Assembly (NCBI GenBank): GCA_039028975.1
Contig: JBCCHB010000078.1
Coordinates: forward strand, 1 to 64,000
From: JAHBNG01 sp039028975
GTDB taxonomy: Bacteria > Chloroflexota > Anaerolineae > Caldilineales > Caldilineaceae
DNA: 64,000 nucleotides
Direction: 5' to 3'
Below the pieces are notes generated by a model. The model worked only from the letters and a program-made list of their open reading frames with translations. It did not search any database and was not told where the DNA came from. The stretch's first letter is position 1; each line of letters opens with the position of its first letter. Position numbers and translations under genes: made by a program. Below, piece by piece: positions 46,346-53,600 of this stretch.

Positions 46346-46452
46346 AAGTCGGTAATCGGTAAGTCGGTGAGCCAGTAATCGGTAAGTCGGTAATCGGTAA
46401 GTCGGTAATCGGTAAGTCGGTAATCGGTAAGTCGGTAATCGGTAAGTCGGTA
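46340..46452. repeat. 7 x 15-bp ATCGGTAAGTCGGTA tandem repeat
   Basis: Two units, an 8-base interruption, then five units of ATCGGTAAGTCGGTA. Each unit is a 7-mer plus an 8-mer; on the other strand they read TACCGACTTACCGAT, so the core ACCGAC is the same as in the heptamer array at 17981-18148. It lies between the C25-like and the downstream-tail genes. The remainder of 46215-46590 shows no gene. Confidence 0.9.
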
Positions 46453-46590
46453 GGCCACATCCCCAGCTTCCTGGGGACAAGCTTGCAATGTGACAAGCAT
46501 GGCTTGTCTATTGGTTTCCCTTAATCTTTATGGGGCAAGTATTATTGTTGAGTTGCAGACCGGACCTACCATAGGTTGTGCTGCATTCGA

Positions 46591-48057
46591 TTAGTCGAAA
46601 GCGAGTGGTAGCAAAATTCGTTCTGTGAGCATTGGGCGATCCAGTGGCTCGGGTGGGGCTGAAAGCGCTGTAGGGCCTTGGAAAGTTGCTATGACAGATA
46701 GAGCGCATGTTGGAGCGAGTCCTGATATGGCACCAGACGTAACAGTGAAGCACATTTTGGTGTTGTCATCTGGATTGTCCTCTCTATTAACCAGAAGGTT
46801 GAGAGCGTTCGCATCGAACCCAGTGACAGCCCCAGTATCAAAGCTGTAATGAAGAAATATGGCCGGAAACTCAGGTGGTGGGCCTTCTGGCTGAATAGCT
46901 TCGGCATCGAAACAGATCTTACTCCCCTCGCCAGCGTTAAGCGACGCTTCATCTATGTAAGAACACGTTCCGTCCTCACAGCCTGTTTGGTGTGTTGTGG
47001 TAACGCTGCCAGGGCCGCTGATTGAAACATCTATATTCAGACTATGATTGGGACAGGCAGGGGGACCTGGTGGTGTCTCAGTGGGTGTTACTGTCACAGT
47101 AGGTGTAATAGGTGTTGGTGTCATGATATCAGCGGTTGATGAGGGTGTGATACTTGGTGTCTCGGTAACCGTTGGTGTCTCGGCAAGCGTCGCTGTTTCA
47201 GTTGGGGAAGGTGTCAGGGTCTCAGTTGGTGTGGGTGTCTGGGTTGCTGTTGAAGTACTTGTGGCTGTATAAGTGGCTGTCTCGGTTGGTACTGTAGCGG
47301 TTGGTGTAGACGTTGGTGTTTCGGTGGCTACGGTAGGGGGCTCGGTCGGTGTTGGTGTTTCCGTAGCCACGGTGGCTGTTGAGGTTGATGTCGGTGTTGG
47401 CGTCGGAACCAACAGTGGAGGCATGCAGCCAACGAATGCGATACCACCGCTGGTACTCAAGTTGAGGGTCAGCCCTGTAATGTTATCCCGATTGATTGGG
47501 ATAGTCTCGACGCCATTATCTCCGACGGGTGAGAAAACATACTCGGTTTCTGTACCATCTTCCTGAGTAACAATCAGGCTCGATCCCATGGGTTCAATAT
47601 CGATGACTACCACGTCGGTGATGGTGACACCGTGGGTAAAGGTGAAGGTCAGAACAAGTGAGCCACCATCAGCCTTGTCATCTGGGTCGCTACTGTCGCC
47701 ATCCTCGGAGATGATAAGGAGGTGACCCAGAGGCTTTGTATTGGTTGCTGCACCGCCTTCGCCAACACCGGGGCCACCATGGGCCTCGTTCGGTGTACCC
47801 AGGTCAAAGTCCTGACCAGTGGGGTTGGCGCTGTCAAAGATCATAGGGGGAAATTCTGGCGATGCACTACTGATAAGTACGTTCAAAAACTGGTCACTGA
47901 CAACTGTGCCTGGAGGTAGCTGGTTGAAGTCGATACAAGCTGACCCTTGGACTTGAGCATAAGCGGCGGCGGTAAATAAATTAATTATAAGTGCAATAAG
48001 GGCGAGCACGGTGCTAAGAAGAACCCCTGCTGCGGTATACATTCCTCTGTATTTCAT
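46591..48057 (-). CDS. secreted stalk protein with LLPLA tail
   Basis: A 488-residue exported protein. The ATG at 48057 is preferred because GGAG lies six bases upstream; another in-frame ATG exists at 48069. Signal peptide at about 1-35 (LFTAAAYAQ). Residues about 36-215 form a beta-rich domain (CIDFNQLPPGTVVSDQF, HGVTITDVVVIDIEP) resembling the choice-of-anchor or PEP-associated modules of other secreted proteins. A Thr/Pro/Glu stalk (about 220-340) is followed by a Cys-containing domain with SISGPGSVTTTHQTGCEDG, like bacterial Ig-type repeats. The tail TERILLPLAFD is a variant of the YLPL motif. Three Pho-box-like 11-bp repeats lie about 330 bp upstream. Confidence 0.72.
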   Translation of the reverse strand: MKYRGMYTAAGVLLSTVLALIALIINLFTAAAYAQVQGSACIDFNQLPPGTVVSDQFLNVLISSASPEFPPMIFDSANPTGQDFDLGTPNEAHGGPGVGEGGAATNTKPLGHLLIISEDGDSSDPDDKADGGSLVLTFTFTHGVTITDVVVIDIEPMGSSLIVTQEDGTETEYVFSPVGDNGVETIPINRDNITGLTLNLSTSGGIAFVGCMPPLLVPTPTPTSTSTATVATETPTPTEPPTVATETPTSTPTATVPTETATYTATSTSTATQTPTPTETLTPSPTETATLAETPTVTETPSITPSSTADIMTPTPITPTVTVTPTETPPGPPACPNHSLNIDVSISGPGSVTTTHQTGCEDGTCSYIDEASLNAGEGSKICFDAEAIQPEGPPPEFPAIFLHYSFDTGAVTGFDANALNLLVNREDNPDDNTKMCFTVTSGAISGLAPTCALSVIATFQGPTALSAPPEPLDRPMLTERILLPLAFD

Positions 48058-48386
48058 GTTGTACTCCATGAACTATGTATTTTGTTGCAAAATGCCATAA
48101 ACTGTCGTGTGCATTATCTTCATCCTAGCCGCTCATCCTTTCCATACTGTGAAAGATTTGATTATAGATTCATACCTATACCGTTGATCGAGCGAGGCTT
48201 TGCCCCAAATTGACTAGAGATGGTTATCTATGAACGGAAGGAAACAGAGACAAAGACTTACGATTCTCCAGGTAAGTTGTTTGCTATTTACTGGTTGCAG
48301 AATTTGAAGAATATATGAGAGGTACAGCTATCTCGCTTTATTAGACGTTTGTCGTACCTGCATCGACGCGGCAAGCGCCATATCAC

Positions 48387-48419
48387 GTGAGGTTTGAATG
48401 AGGTTCGCGTGAGATTGGA
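48387..48419 (-). promoter_or_regulatory. three tandem 11-bp operator repeats (Pho-box-like)
   Basis: On the minus strand: TCCAATCTCAC, GCGAACCTCAT, TCAAACCTCAC. The first unit has AATCT and the next two have AACCT, exactly as in the arrays at 24124-24156 (and closely in 46313-46345). It is about 330 bp upstream of the stalk protein that starts at 48057, farther than in the other two cases. The rest of 48070-48515 shows no gene. Confidence 0.7.
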
Positions 48420-48515
48420 AGTAATGGATTTTTATCTCATAGACCGTCGCCATCTTGCGGAAACCGCCTTGTCTTCCATACAGAACCAGCGCTCGCCCTT
48501 TCTTGGGGAAATCTT

Positions 48516-48648
48516 AGAAGCTGTCTGTAAAGTCATTCTGAGGAGCCTGTGACGAAGAATCTCACGGTTGTTAGGCCGAGAAACACAGATTCTTCAGTCG
48601 CTCCGCTCCATCAGAATGACACGCTCGGACCCTTTTCAGACAGCTTCT
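48516..48648. repeat. 133-bp nested palindromic repeat
   Basis: Three nested perfect arms: AGAAGCTGTCTG (48516-48527) with 48637-48648; GTCATTCTGA (48532-48541) with 48611-48620; GAAGAATCT (48554-48562) with 48587-48595. The outer word also occurs twice at 37165-37267. The element overlaps the 3' end of the decayed HNH gene and supplies its stop codon. Similar ATTCTGAGGAGC/GAAGAATC palindromes are common interspersed repeats in some environmental bacteria. Confidence 0.85.
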
Positions 48649-49006
48649 TAGTTTTTGCGTAACATTCCGCACTGGAAACGTGATAGATTTTTTCTCCGGT
48701 GTTGTAGCCAATATTGCCCTTGATGGAAGAGGGACACCATGCTGGACGTGTAATGCATCTATTCGTACTGACTGAACTTTTCTCACGTGAAGCTGCTATG
48801 CTCGCGGATCCTGGATTTGCTTGAACTGGTTGAGTGGAGACAGCAACCGCAATATCATCTGGGTTTCGCTCATAGGTGCGGTGGTGGGCATCAAGCTGTA
48901 TGGTACTGGCTGGTTTGTTGTAGACCCGACAACGATAACCAGCTTGTCGTTTGGCATGGTTGGCCCTGTCTCGCCATTCATGTGAGCGGATATATTCGTA
49001 GTACAT
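48611..49006 (-). pseudogene. decayed HNH-type nuclease fragment
   Basis: A 131-residue frame starting at an ATG with AAAGGAATCTACC upstream. The beginning (YYEYIRSHEWRDRA, YRCRV, HHRTYER) matches the opening of HNH endonucleases, with C26 and H41-H42 present. The partner Cys of the zinc pair is replaced by Tyr29 (RCRVYN). The usual second half of the HNH fold is missing. Instead the frame passes to SSIKGNIGYNTGEKIYHV, a segment resembling C-terminal modules of secreted nuclease-like proteins. The last 12 residues are encoded by the 133-bp palindrome, which provides the stop. I read it as a rearranged, truncated gene; expression cannot be excluded. Confidence 0.5.
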
Positions 49007-49162
49007 GGTAGATTCCTTTGTAATCTCGCAAAGCAAAGTAAGAACATCCCGAGTTCTCGGGAACAAGCATTGTCTGGTCATCTATAAGTATAATTACTTT
49101 GCGTAGAAGTAACGTAGAAGAAAGCGTAGGAGAGAGCGTAGAAGGAACCGTAGATGGAGTTG

Positions 49163-49466
49163 CTATAGCTTTTAATAAAAAGATTTCGACCTGTGCGGTT
49201 AAGAATTTGACAAATTACCTGCTCGTGATAGGTTTTGACAGTCCAATGGTACACTTTTTTCGTGAATTTTGCCCCAAAAGCGGGAAAAGTCGCCCAGAAC
49301 TAGGCAAAATGTGGTTCAAAATCGTCTATCCTGACAAAAAACACGTTTTCGGCTGAAATTCTTAGGTTTTGAACCGCACAGGTCGAAAGATTTTCCGGAT
49401 TTTTACCTCGTTGACCCAACTGGTTTCTTGGCGGAAAATGGAAAATCTTTTTCTGGATGTCTATAG
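49163..49466. repeat. palindromic repeat, family B copy 3, interrupted by a MITE
   Basis: With the internal element 49185-49387 and one AGAT copy removed, the left side CTATAG...AAAAGATTTTCC pairs with GGAAAATCTTTT...CTATAG at 49450-49466. The restored length is about 97 bp, matching the other two copies (about 93-96 bp). The interval 49082-49629 otherwise holds no recognised gene. Confidence 0.7.
49185..49387. mobile_element. 203-bp MITE-like element with AGAT target duplication
   Basis: Perfect 16-bp terminal inverted repeats TTCGACCTGTGCGGTT (49185-49200) and its complement (49372-49387) enclose 171 bp without coding capacity. Direct copies of AGAT flank both ends (49181-49184 and 49388-49391), as expected of a 4-bp target duplication. 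A subterminal pair AAGAATTT/AAATTCTT adds to the dyad. No full-length partner carrying a transposase was seen in the window. Confidence 0.8.
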
Positions 49467-49629
49467 ATGAAAATTATACTGGGGCTGTAAAACGCAACCA
49501 TTTGCTGGGACGGGTGCATTTTTTTAGACTTTGCAGGGGTGGGGCTGGTTCAGTTCTACCGGTCTATCTAGGGTAGACGCTCTTGGGTTACAAACTAGAC
49601 TGAACCAGTGCCCAGGGGTATTCTTAATC

Positions 49630-50808
49630 TTAATTTTCAATCGATTGATAAGTCATAACTCGCAGCTCCTGGCGTATAGGATAACTGGAGGACGGAATCA
49701 ACTGAGTGAGGAAAATAACGATCATCTCTTCCGCGGGATCAATCCAAAAAGCCGTACTGGCTAGGCCGCCCCAGGCATACTCACCCGGTGAACCGAGTAT
49801 CTGAGCCGCGGCAGGATTGAGAACCACAGATACACCCAACCCAAAACCGATTCCATCGTAAGGCGTCTCGCTAAAGACGGGCATGCCCATGCCGGCGAGA
49901 TCACGATTGTTGGGTAGATGATTGCTGGTCATCAACTCAACCGTCTTGCGGCCCAGAATGCGCTCACCGCCCAGCACACCTTTGTTGAGCATCATTTGGG
50001 TAAAGCGGAAATAGTCAGCCATGGTCGAGACCAATCCGCCGCCACCAGAGAGAAATGTTGGCCTGGAAAGATAACGTCCTATGGTGGGGTGATTGCTTGG
50101 GACGAATGTGTCCCGGCTCGTCTCGTCTTGGGCATAGTCGTAACAGCAGGCAAATCGGGAAACTTTCTCTTCCGGAACGTAGAAGCCGGTATCTTTCATA
50201 CCCAAAGGCTGGAAAATCGTCTCGGCAAAAAACCTATCTAGCGGCAGGCCAGAGATCACCTCGATTAAGTAGCCCAATACATCGGTTGCCACGCTGTAAT
50301 TCCAGCGAGTCCCGGGTGAAAAGAGCAGCGGCAGATCAGCCAAGTGGGTAACCATCTCCTGTGCCGTGCCTGAACGAATGTCGCGTTGGCTATAGAGATC
50401 GGCCACTGGATGCCCACCCAAGAACCCGTAGGTGAATCCTGCTGTATGGGTGAAGAGATCCCGAATGGTCATCTCCCGGTCGGCGGGTTTCGTAGAAATG
50501 GCATTTCCTTCACCAAACTCGTAGACCTGTAGCGCTTTAAATGTTGGGATAAAGCGGGACACCGGATCATTAAGCTGGAACAATCCCTGCTCATAAAGAG
50601 ACAAGAGCGCTACGCTCGTAATTGGCTTGGTCATGGAATAGAAGCGGAAAATGGTATCTTCCTCCACGGGCAACCCGGCATCTACATCTCTCATACCATA
50701 ACGGTGGACAAACGCGGGCTGACCCTGCCGGGCCACCAAGAGTAGATACCCAGGCAGCTTTCCCTCATCCACATACTTGTTCAAATGGGGCGGAACAAGG
50801 TCGAACAT
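49630..50808 (-). CDS. beta-lactamase-fold serine hydrolase
   Basis: A 392-residue class C beta-lactamase/EstB-like serine hydrolase. The catalytic S58-x-x-K61 is in RFYSMTKP. The second motif is Y in TRWNYSVATD, where typical enzymes have YSN or YAN. The third, KTG-like element is replaced by WGGLAS, as in esterase-type members. No signal peptide is seen, so it is probably a cytoplasmic esterase or peptidase, not a resistance enzyme. AGGAGAAAATT precedes the ATG. It stands alone on the minus strand, with about 180 bp before the DUF697 gene's end. Confidence 0.88.
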   Translation of the reverse strand: MFDLVPPHLNKYVDEGKLPGYLLLVARQGQPAFVHRYGMRDVDAGLPVEEDTIFRFYSMTKPITSVALLSLYEQGLFQLNDPVSRFIPTFKALQVYEFGEGNAISTKPADREMTIRDLFTHTAGFTYGFLGGHPVADLYSQRDIRSGTAQEMVTHLADLPLLFSPGTRWNYSVATDVLGYLIEVISGLPLDRFFAETIFQPLGMKDTGFYVPEEKVSRFACCYDYAQDETSRDTFVPSNHPTIGRYLSRPTFLSGGGGLVSTMADYFRFTQMMLNKGVLGGERILGRKTVELMTSNHLPNNRDLAGMGMPVFSETPYDGIGFGLGVSVVLNPAAAQILGSPGEYAWGGLASTAFWIDPAEEMIVIFLTQLIPSSSYPIRQELRVMTYQSIEN

Positions 50809-50990
50809 AATTTTCTCCTACGGATTGGCAACAAATTAACGGCGATTTGCTATTGAGTTCATGGGTGCTTGCTACGATTCTGCTACCACTTAGCTACGCT
50901 TTACCTATCGGTGATTCATGGGTTGGCCATGGGTATGTTTTGCAATAAAAGAGCTTACTCATTCATCGTCGATAATTCACTGCTGCAATA

Positions 50991-51485
50991 CTAGGGCCTA
51001 ATGCCTTCATAGCTCGTCGGGTTCTCAGCTTGAATCGTTTGATAGTTAGAGATAAAATATTCCTGCATTTTTTGTGGTTCGAAATCCAATAGCGTTCCAC
51101 CCGATGCAAAATGCTGGATAAATACTTTGCCGACAGCGAATGTGAATGCGCTACCCGAGAGAGACATGGCTCCCGCTCCAGCTAGCCATCCCACGCCTGG
51201 TATGCTCTTTGTAAGGCTGGCTACTTGCAATGATAGGAGTGTTGGAATGACGCTATCAATCAAGGCCGCAATAAGAGACTTACCAAGGTGATCGGTGAAT
51301 TTCACACGATAGAGATTGGCCAAGCTGTGAATCATTTTGAGTTGAATCCCCGACAGTATGGCAATATCTAGTATGGCAACAGGAACGAATCCCGCGGCCA
51401 AGGCACCACTGCTATAGCGAGTAACTATTCGATTCGCATTCTTAGTTTTTGACTCTGGCGTTAATTCTATTATTAATTTTGACAT
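50991..51485 (-). CDS. DUF697-family membrane protein
   Basis: A 164-residue membrane protein of the DUF697 type. Diagnostic text: YSSGALAAGFVPVAILDIA, LSGIQLKMIHSLANLYRVKF, LTKSIPGVGWLAG, and FAVGKVFIQHFASGGTLLDF near the C terminus. About two to three hydrophobic helices are present. Family members often accompany GTPases or stress-related membrane proteins. ATG at 51485 is preferred (GAGAG five bases upstream); a GTG two codons earlier is possible. It is 63 bp downstream of the MACPF gene on the same strand and probably co-transcribed with it, which would make it a candidate membrane partner or immunity factor. Confidence 0.75.
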   Translation of the reverse strand: MSKLIIELTPESKTKNANRIVTRYSSGALAAGFVPVAILDIAILSGIQLKMIHSLANLYRVKFTDHLGKSLIAALIDSVIPTLLSLQVASLTKSIPGVGWLAGAGAMSLSGSAFTFAVGKVFIQHFASGGTLLDFEPQKMQEYFISNYQTIQAENPTSYEGIRP

Positions 51486-51548
51486 ATGCACTCTCTGACT
51501 GTGACTCAGTGAACACCCACCGATACTCAGTGTTGCGATCTACTGATA

Positions 51549-53102
51549 CTAGAAAAATTTCCAATCCTCTACATAGCTTCCAATGATCGACTTCGGATAG
51601 CCTGGATCCGCCCGGTATGTAACCATATCATAACGAATATGCTGCTCCCCTCGGAAGAAGTACGCTTTTTCCGGCCCCCAAGACATGGCCGCATCGATTC
51701 GATCAAAGGTTACACCGGCCCAACGTTTGGTAATCAACTCTGGGTACTCATCACCAAAGCTACGTGTGGCCAAATCATAACGTGCATAATGGTTGCCATT
51801 AAAAAAGTAAAGGCTCTTTGGATCGTCGAAAATTGCCGCGTCTAGGCGATCAAATGGCAAACCGGGCCACCCCTCACTGAGCGGTCTAGGGTAACCCTCA
51901 TCTATCTCATTCGTGCCTATGTCAATCCGGATGTATTTATTTTTGTGAACGAGAAACAGCTTTTTGACAAGTCCTTCCTCTTCCAATGCAAAGTGATCAT
52001 ACCCAACAAAAGCTGCATCGGCCCGTTTAAACCCTATTTCCCCAAGAGGTGCCCACTTAGAGTGCATGGAACGGGGCTTGGAAGTGGCTCCCCGCTTTGT
52101 GTCATAGCGATTGTAGGTATCCCCTTGGACAAAATAGATGTCATCCTTGATGTTGAATACCGAGGAAATTGGTGTAAAGGTTGTGGCTGCAATGTAGGCA
52201 TCCTGCAAGGCCTTGGCTAGAATCTTGTTTTCAATTAGGGTCCAAATGCCCGCTACTTCTAATTCAATGACCTGAGGATTATCTTTGATGGTTACCAACC
52301 ATTCATTATAGCGCTGTTGATCAAGAGAGCTAAGCGCGGCCAACCGTAGCTCATCTCCTCCCTTACCAAAGACCGTACCCTCGGAATTGCTCTGGAGCTT
52401 TTCCCGACTTTCAGATTCATTCAGGCTTGTTCCAGCATCGGCTTTGGCACCGAGTCCATAACTTGCCTGAATACCTGCCTGAATTTCTGCCTTGGTCATT
52501 TGGGATGATTTTGCTATGGAAAAGGCGACTGTAGCCTTGCCACCGACCCACACTCGCTTCACGTAATGGGTCCCAAAGCGATCGAAGAATGCTTCATAGT
52601 GTTTACGATTGTCGTGATCAAATGTCTGATCTTTGATGTCAAGATCACCCAATTCATCATCAGTTAGGGGATTCATACTGTGTAGATAGACACTCCACAG
52701 AGGAATAAAGGAACTGCGTAGTGCATAGTATGACTCTTCGTTGCTCCGTAGGTTGGAAGCCTGTCCAGCCGTTGCATCAATGCTAAATATCGCATTACCC
52801 GCAGCAAGGCTGGTGTCAAGGGTCATATTGCTTTCAAATCGCTCCCACGACTCCTCAATGACTGTCTGGTTGAGTGCTTGGCTAGAAGGCATTGGAGGAC
52901 TATCATTGATCTCGTAACCATATGGCAATAGATAAGTCTGATCAGTCTCTTTTGAGTAAATCCTTTTATCTTGGCCGTCCGATTTCGTTAGTTGGGGAAG
53001 TAAGTCCTTTAACTGATAGGGCTGGCGAGGACGTATACTAACACCTCTCCCGACCACACCAACGCCTGGCAGGGGAAGATGTACTTTGGTTGTTTCAGTC
53101 AT
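51549..53102 (-). CDS. MACPF-hemopexin pore-forming-type protein
   Basis: A 517-residue protein with no signal peptide. Residues about 20-315 form a MACPF (membrane-attack-complex/perforin) domain, shown by the signature Y168-EAFFDRFGTHY-V (FGTHY at 176-180), the following VWVGGKATV, and flanking amphipathic segments that would become the inserted hairpins. Residues about 318-517 contain four hemopexin-like blades (IYFVQGDTYNRYD, KYIRIDIGTNEI, SLYFFNGNHYARYD, KAYFFRGEQHIRYD), likely a target-binding propeller. MACPF proteins oligomerise and perforate membranes. This fold combination is known from some insecticidal and plant or animal proteins and is uncommon in bacteria. The DUF697 gene follows 63 bp downstream. 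Divergent from the membrane cluster at 53601. Confidence 0.85.
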   Translation of the reverse strand: MTETTKVHLPLPGVGVVGRGVSIRPRQPYQLKDLLPQLTKSDGQDKRIYSKETDQTYLLPYGYEINDSPPMPSSQALNQTVIEESWERFESNMTLDTSLAAGNAIFSIDATAGQASNLRSNEESYYALRSSFIPLWSVYLHSMNPLTDDELGDLDIKDQTFDHDNRKHYEAFFDRFGTHYVKRVWVGGKATVAFSIAKSSQMTKAEIQAGIQASYGLGAKADAGTSLNESESREKLQSNSEGTVFGKGGDELRLAALSSLDQQRYNEWLVTIKDNPQVIELEVAGIWTLIENKILAKALQDAYIAATTFTPISSVFNIKDDIYFVQGDTYNRYDTKRGATSKPRSMHSKWAPLGEIGFKRADAAFVGYDHFALEEEGLVKKLFLVHKNKYIRIDIGTNEIDEGYPRPLSEGWPGLPFDRLDAAIFDDPKSLYFFNGNHYARYDLATRSFGDEYPELITKRWAGVTFDRIDAAMSWGPEKAYFFRGEQHIRYDMVTYRADPGYPKSIIGSYVEDWKFF

Positions 53103-53445
53103 ATAAGCAAACCTCCATAGACCGTTTATCGATTGGAGCCAGTTTTCTTCTTACTCTCTAATATGCAGATTATGCCTGCCTGGGATACAAAGTGCAAAAT
53201 CCGCTGGCTATACGTAACGACGTTGCAACGACCATGTTCATTGAGACTGTAAATTGAGCAATACACTGAACCAATTGACTTTGAGCTATCTAGATACCAT
53301 GTTAAGCTACTTATTGATTGCTTAGGTCGTTCCCAGAAGTTGATTATACATGTATTCGTACTCTTCGCAATTTGATGGACTTTACATTATTCGCTTTCCC
53401 TGAACCTGTTGCGTTCTGTCACAGATGAGTATAATCTATCCAATT
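53103..53445. promoter_or_regulatory. divergent intergenic region, no defined promoter
   Basis: This region lies between the MACPF gene (minus) and the plus-strand cluster. It must contain at least the MACPF promoter, but no clear box was identified and no frame is convincing. Confidence 0.4.
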
Positions 53446-53528
53446 AAGGAATGAGTTGTAAATAACTTGCGCGTTTCAATCGGGTGTAGCCCCTTCAAGT
53501 GCTCAAGTTATTTAATTTCCGTTCCTAA
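53446..53528. repeat. hairpin element with conserved loop, family C copy 2
   Basis: AGGAA plus AAATAACTTGCGC on the left pairs with CAAGTTATTT and TTCCT on the right. The loop GCGTTTCAATCGGGTGTAGCCC matches the copy at 24033-24108 almost base for base. It ends 72 bp before the ATG of the first gene of the membrane cluster, in the same relative position as copy 1 before the DUF3160 gene. Confidence 0.7.
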
Positions 53529-53600
53529 AACCCTATCAAATTATTTTCATCTGCGACCAACCGCAGTAAAGATGAACCTCCTCATTAAGGACAACAAATC

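Noticed and set aside
46254..46500. Frame coding for LPITD repeats
   Set aside because: It is only the translation of the 15-bp intergenic repeat array, with no ribosome site or conserved product.
49099..49356. Possible 85-residue protein
   Set aside because: It is mostly inside the MITE (49185-49387), lacks a ribosome site and matches no family.
49630..50808. Antibiotic resistance beta-lactamase
   Set aside because: No signal peptide and an esterase-like third motif, so a general serine hydrolase is more likely.
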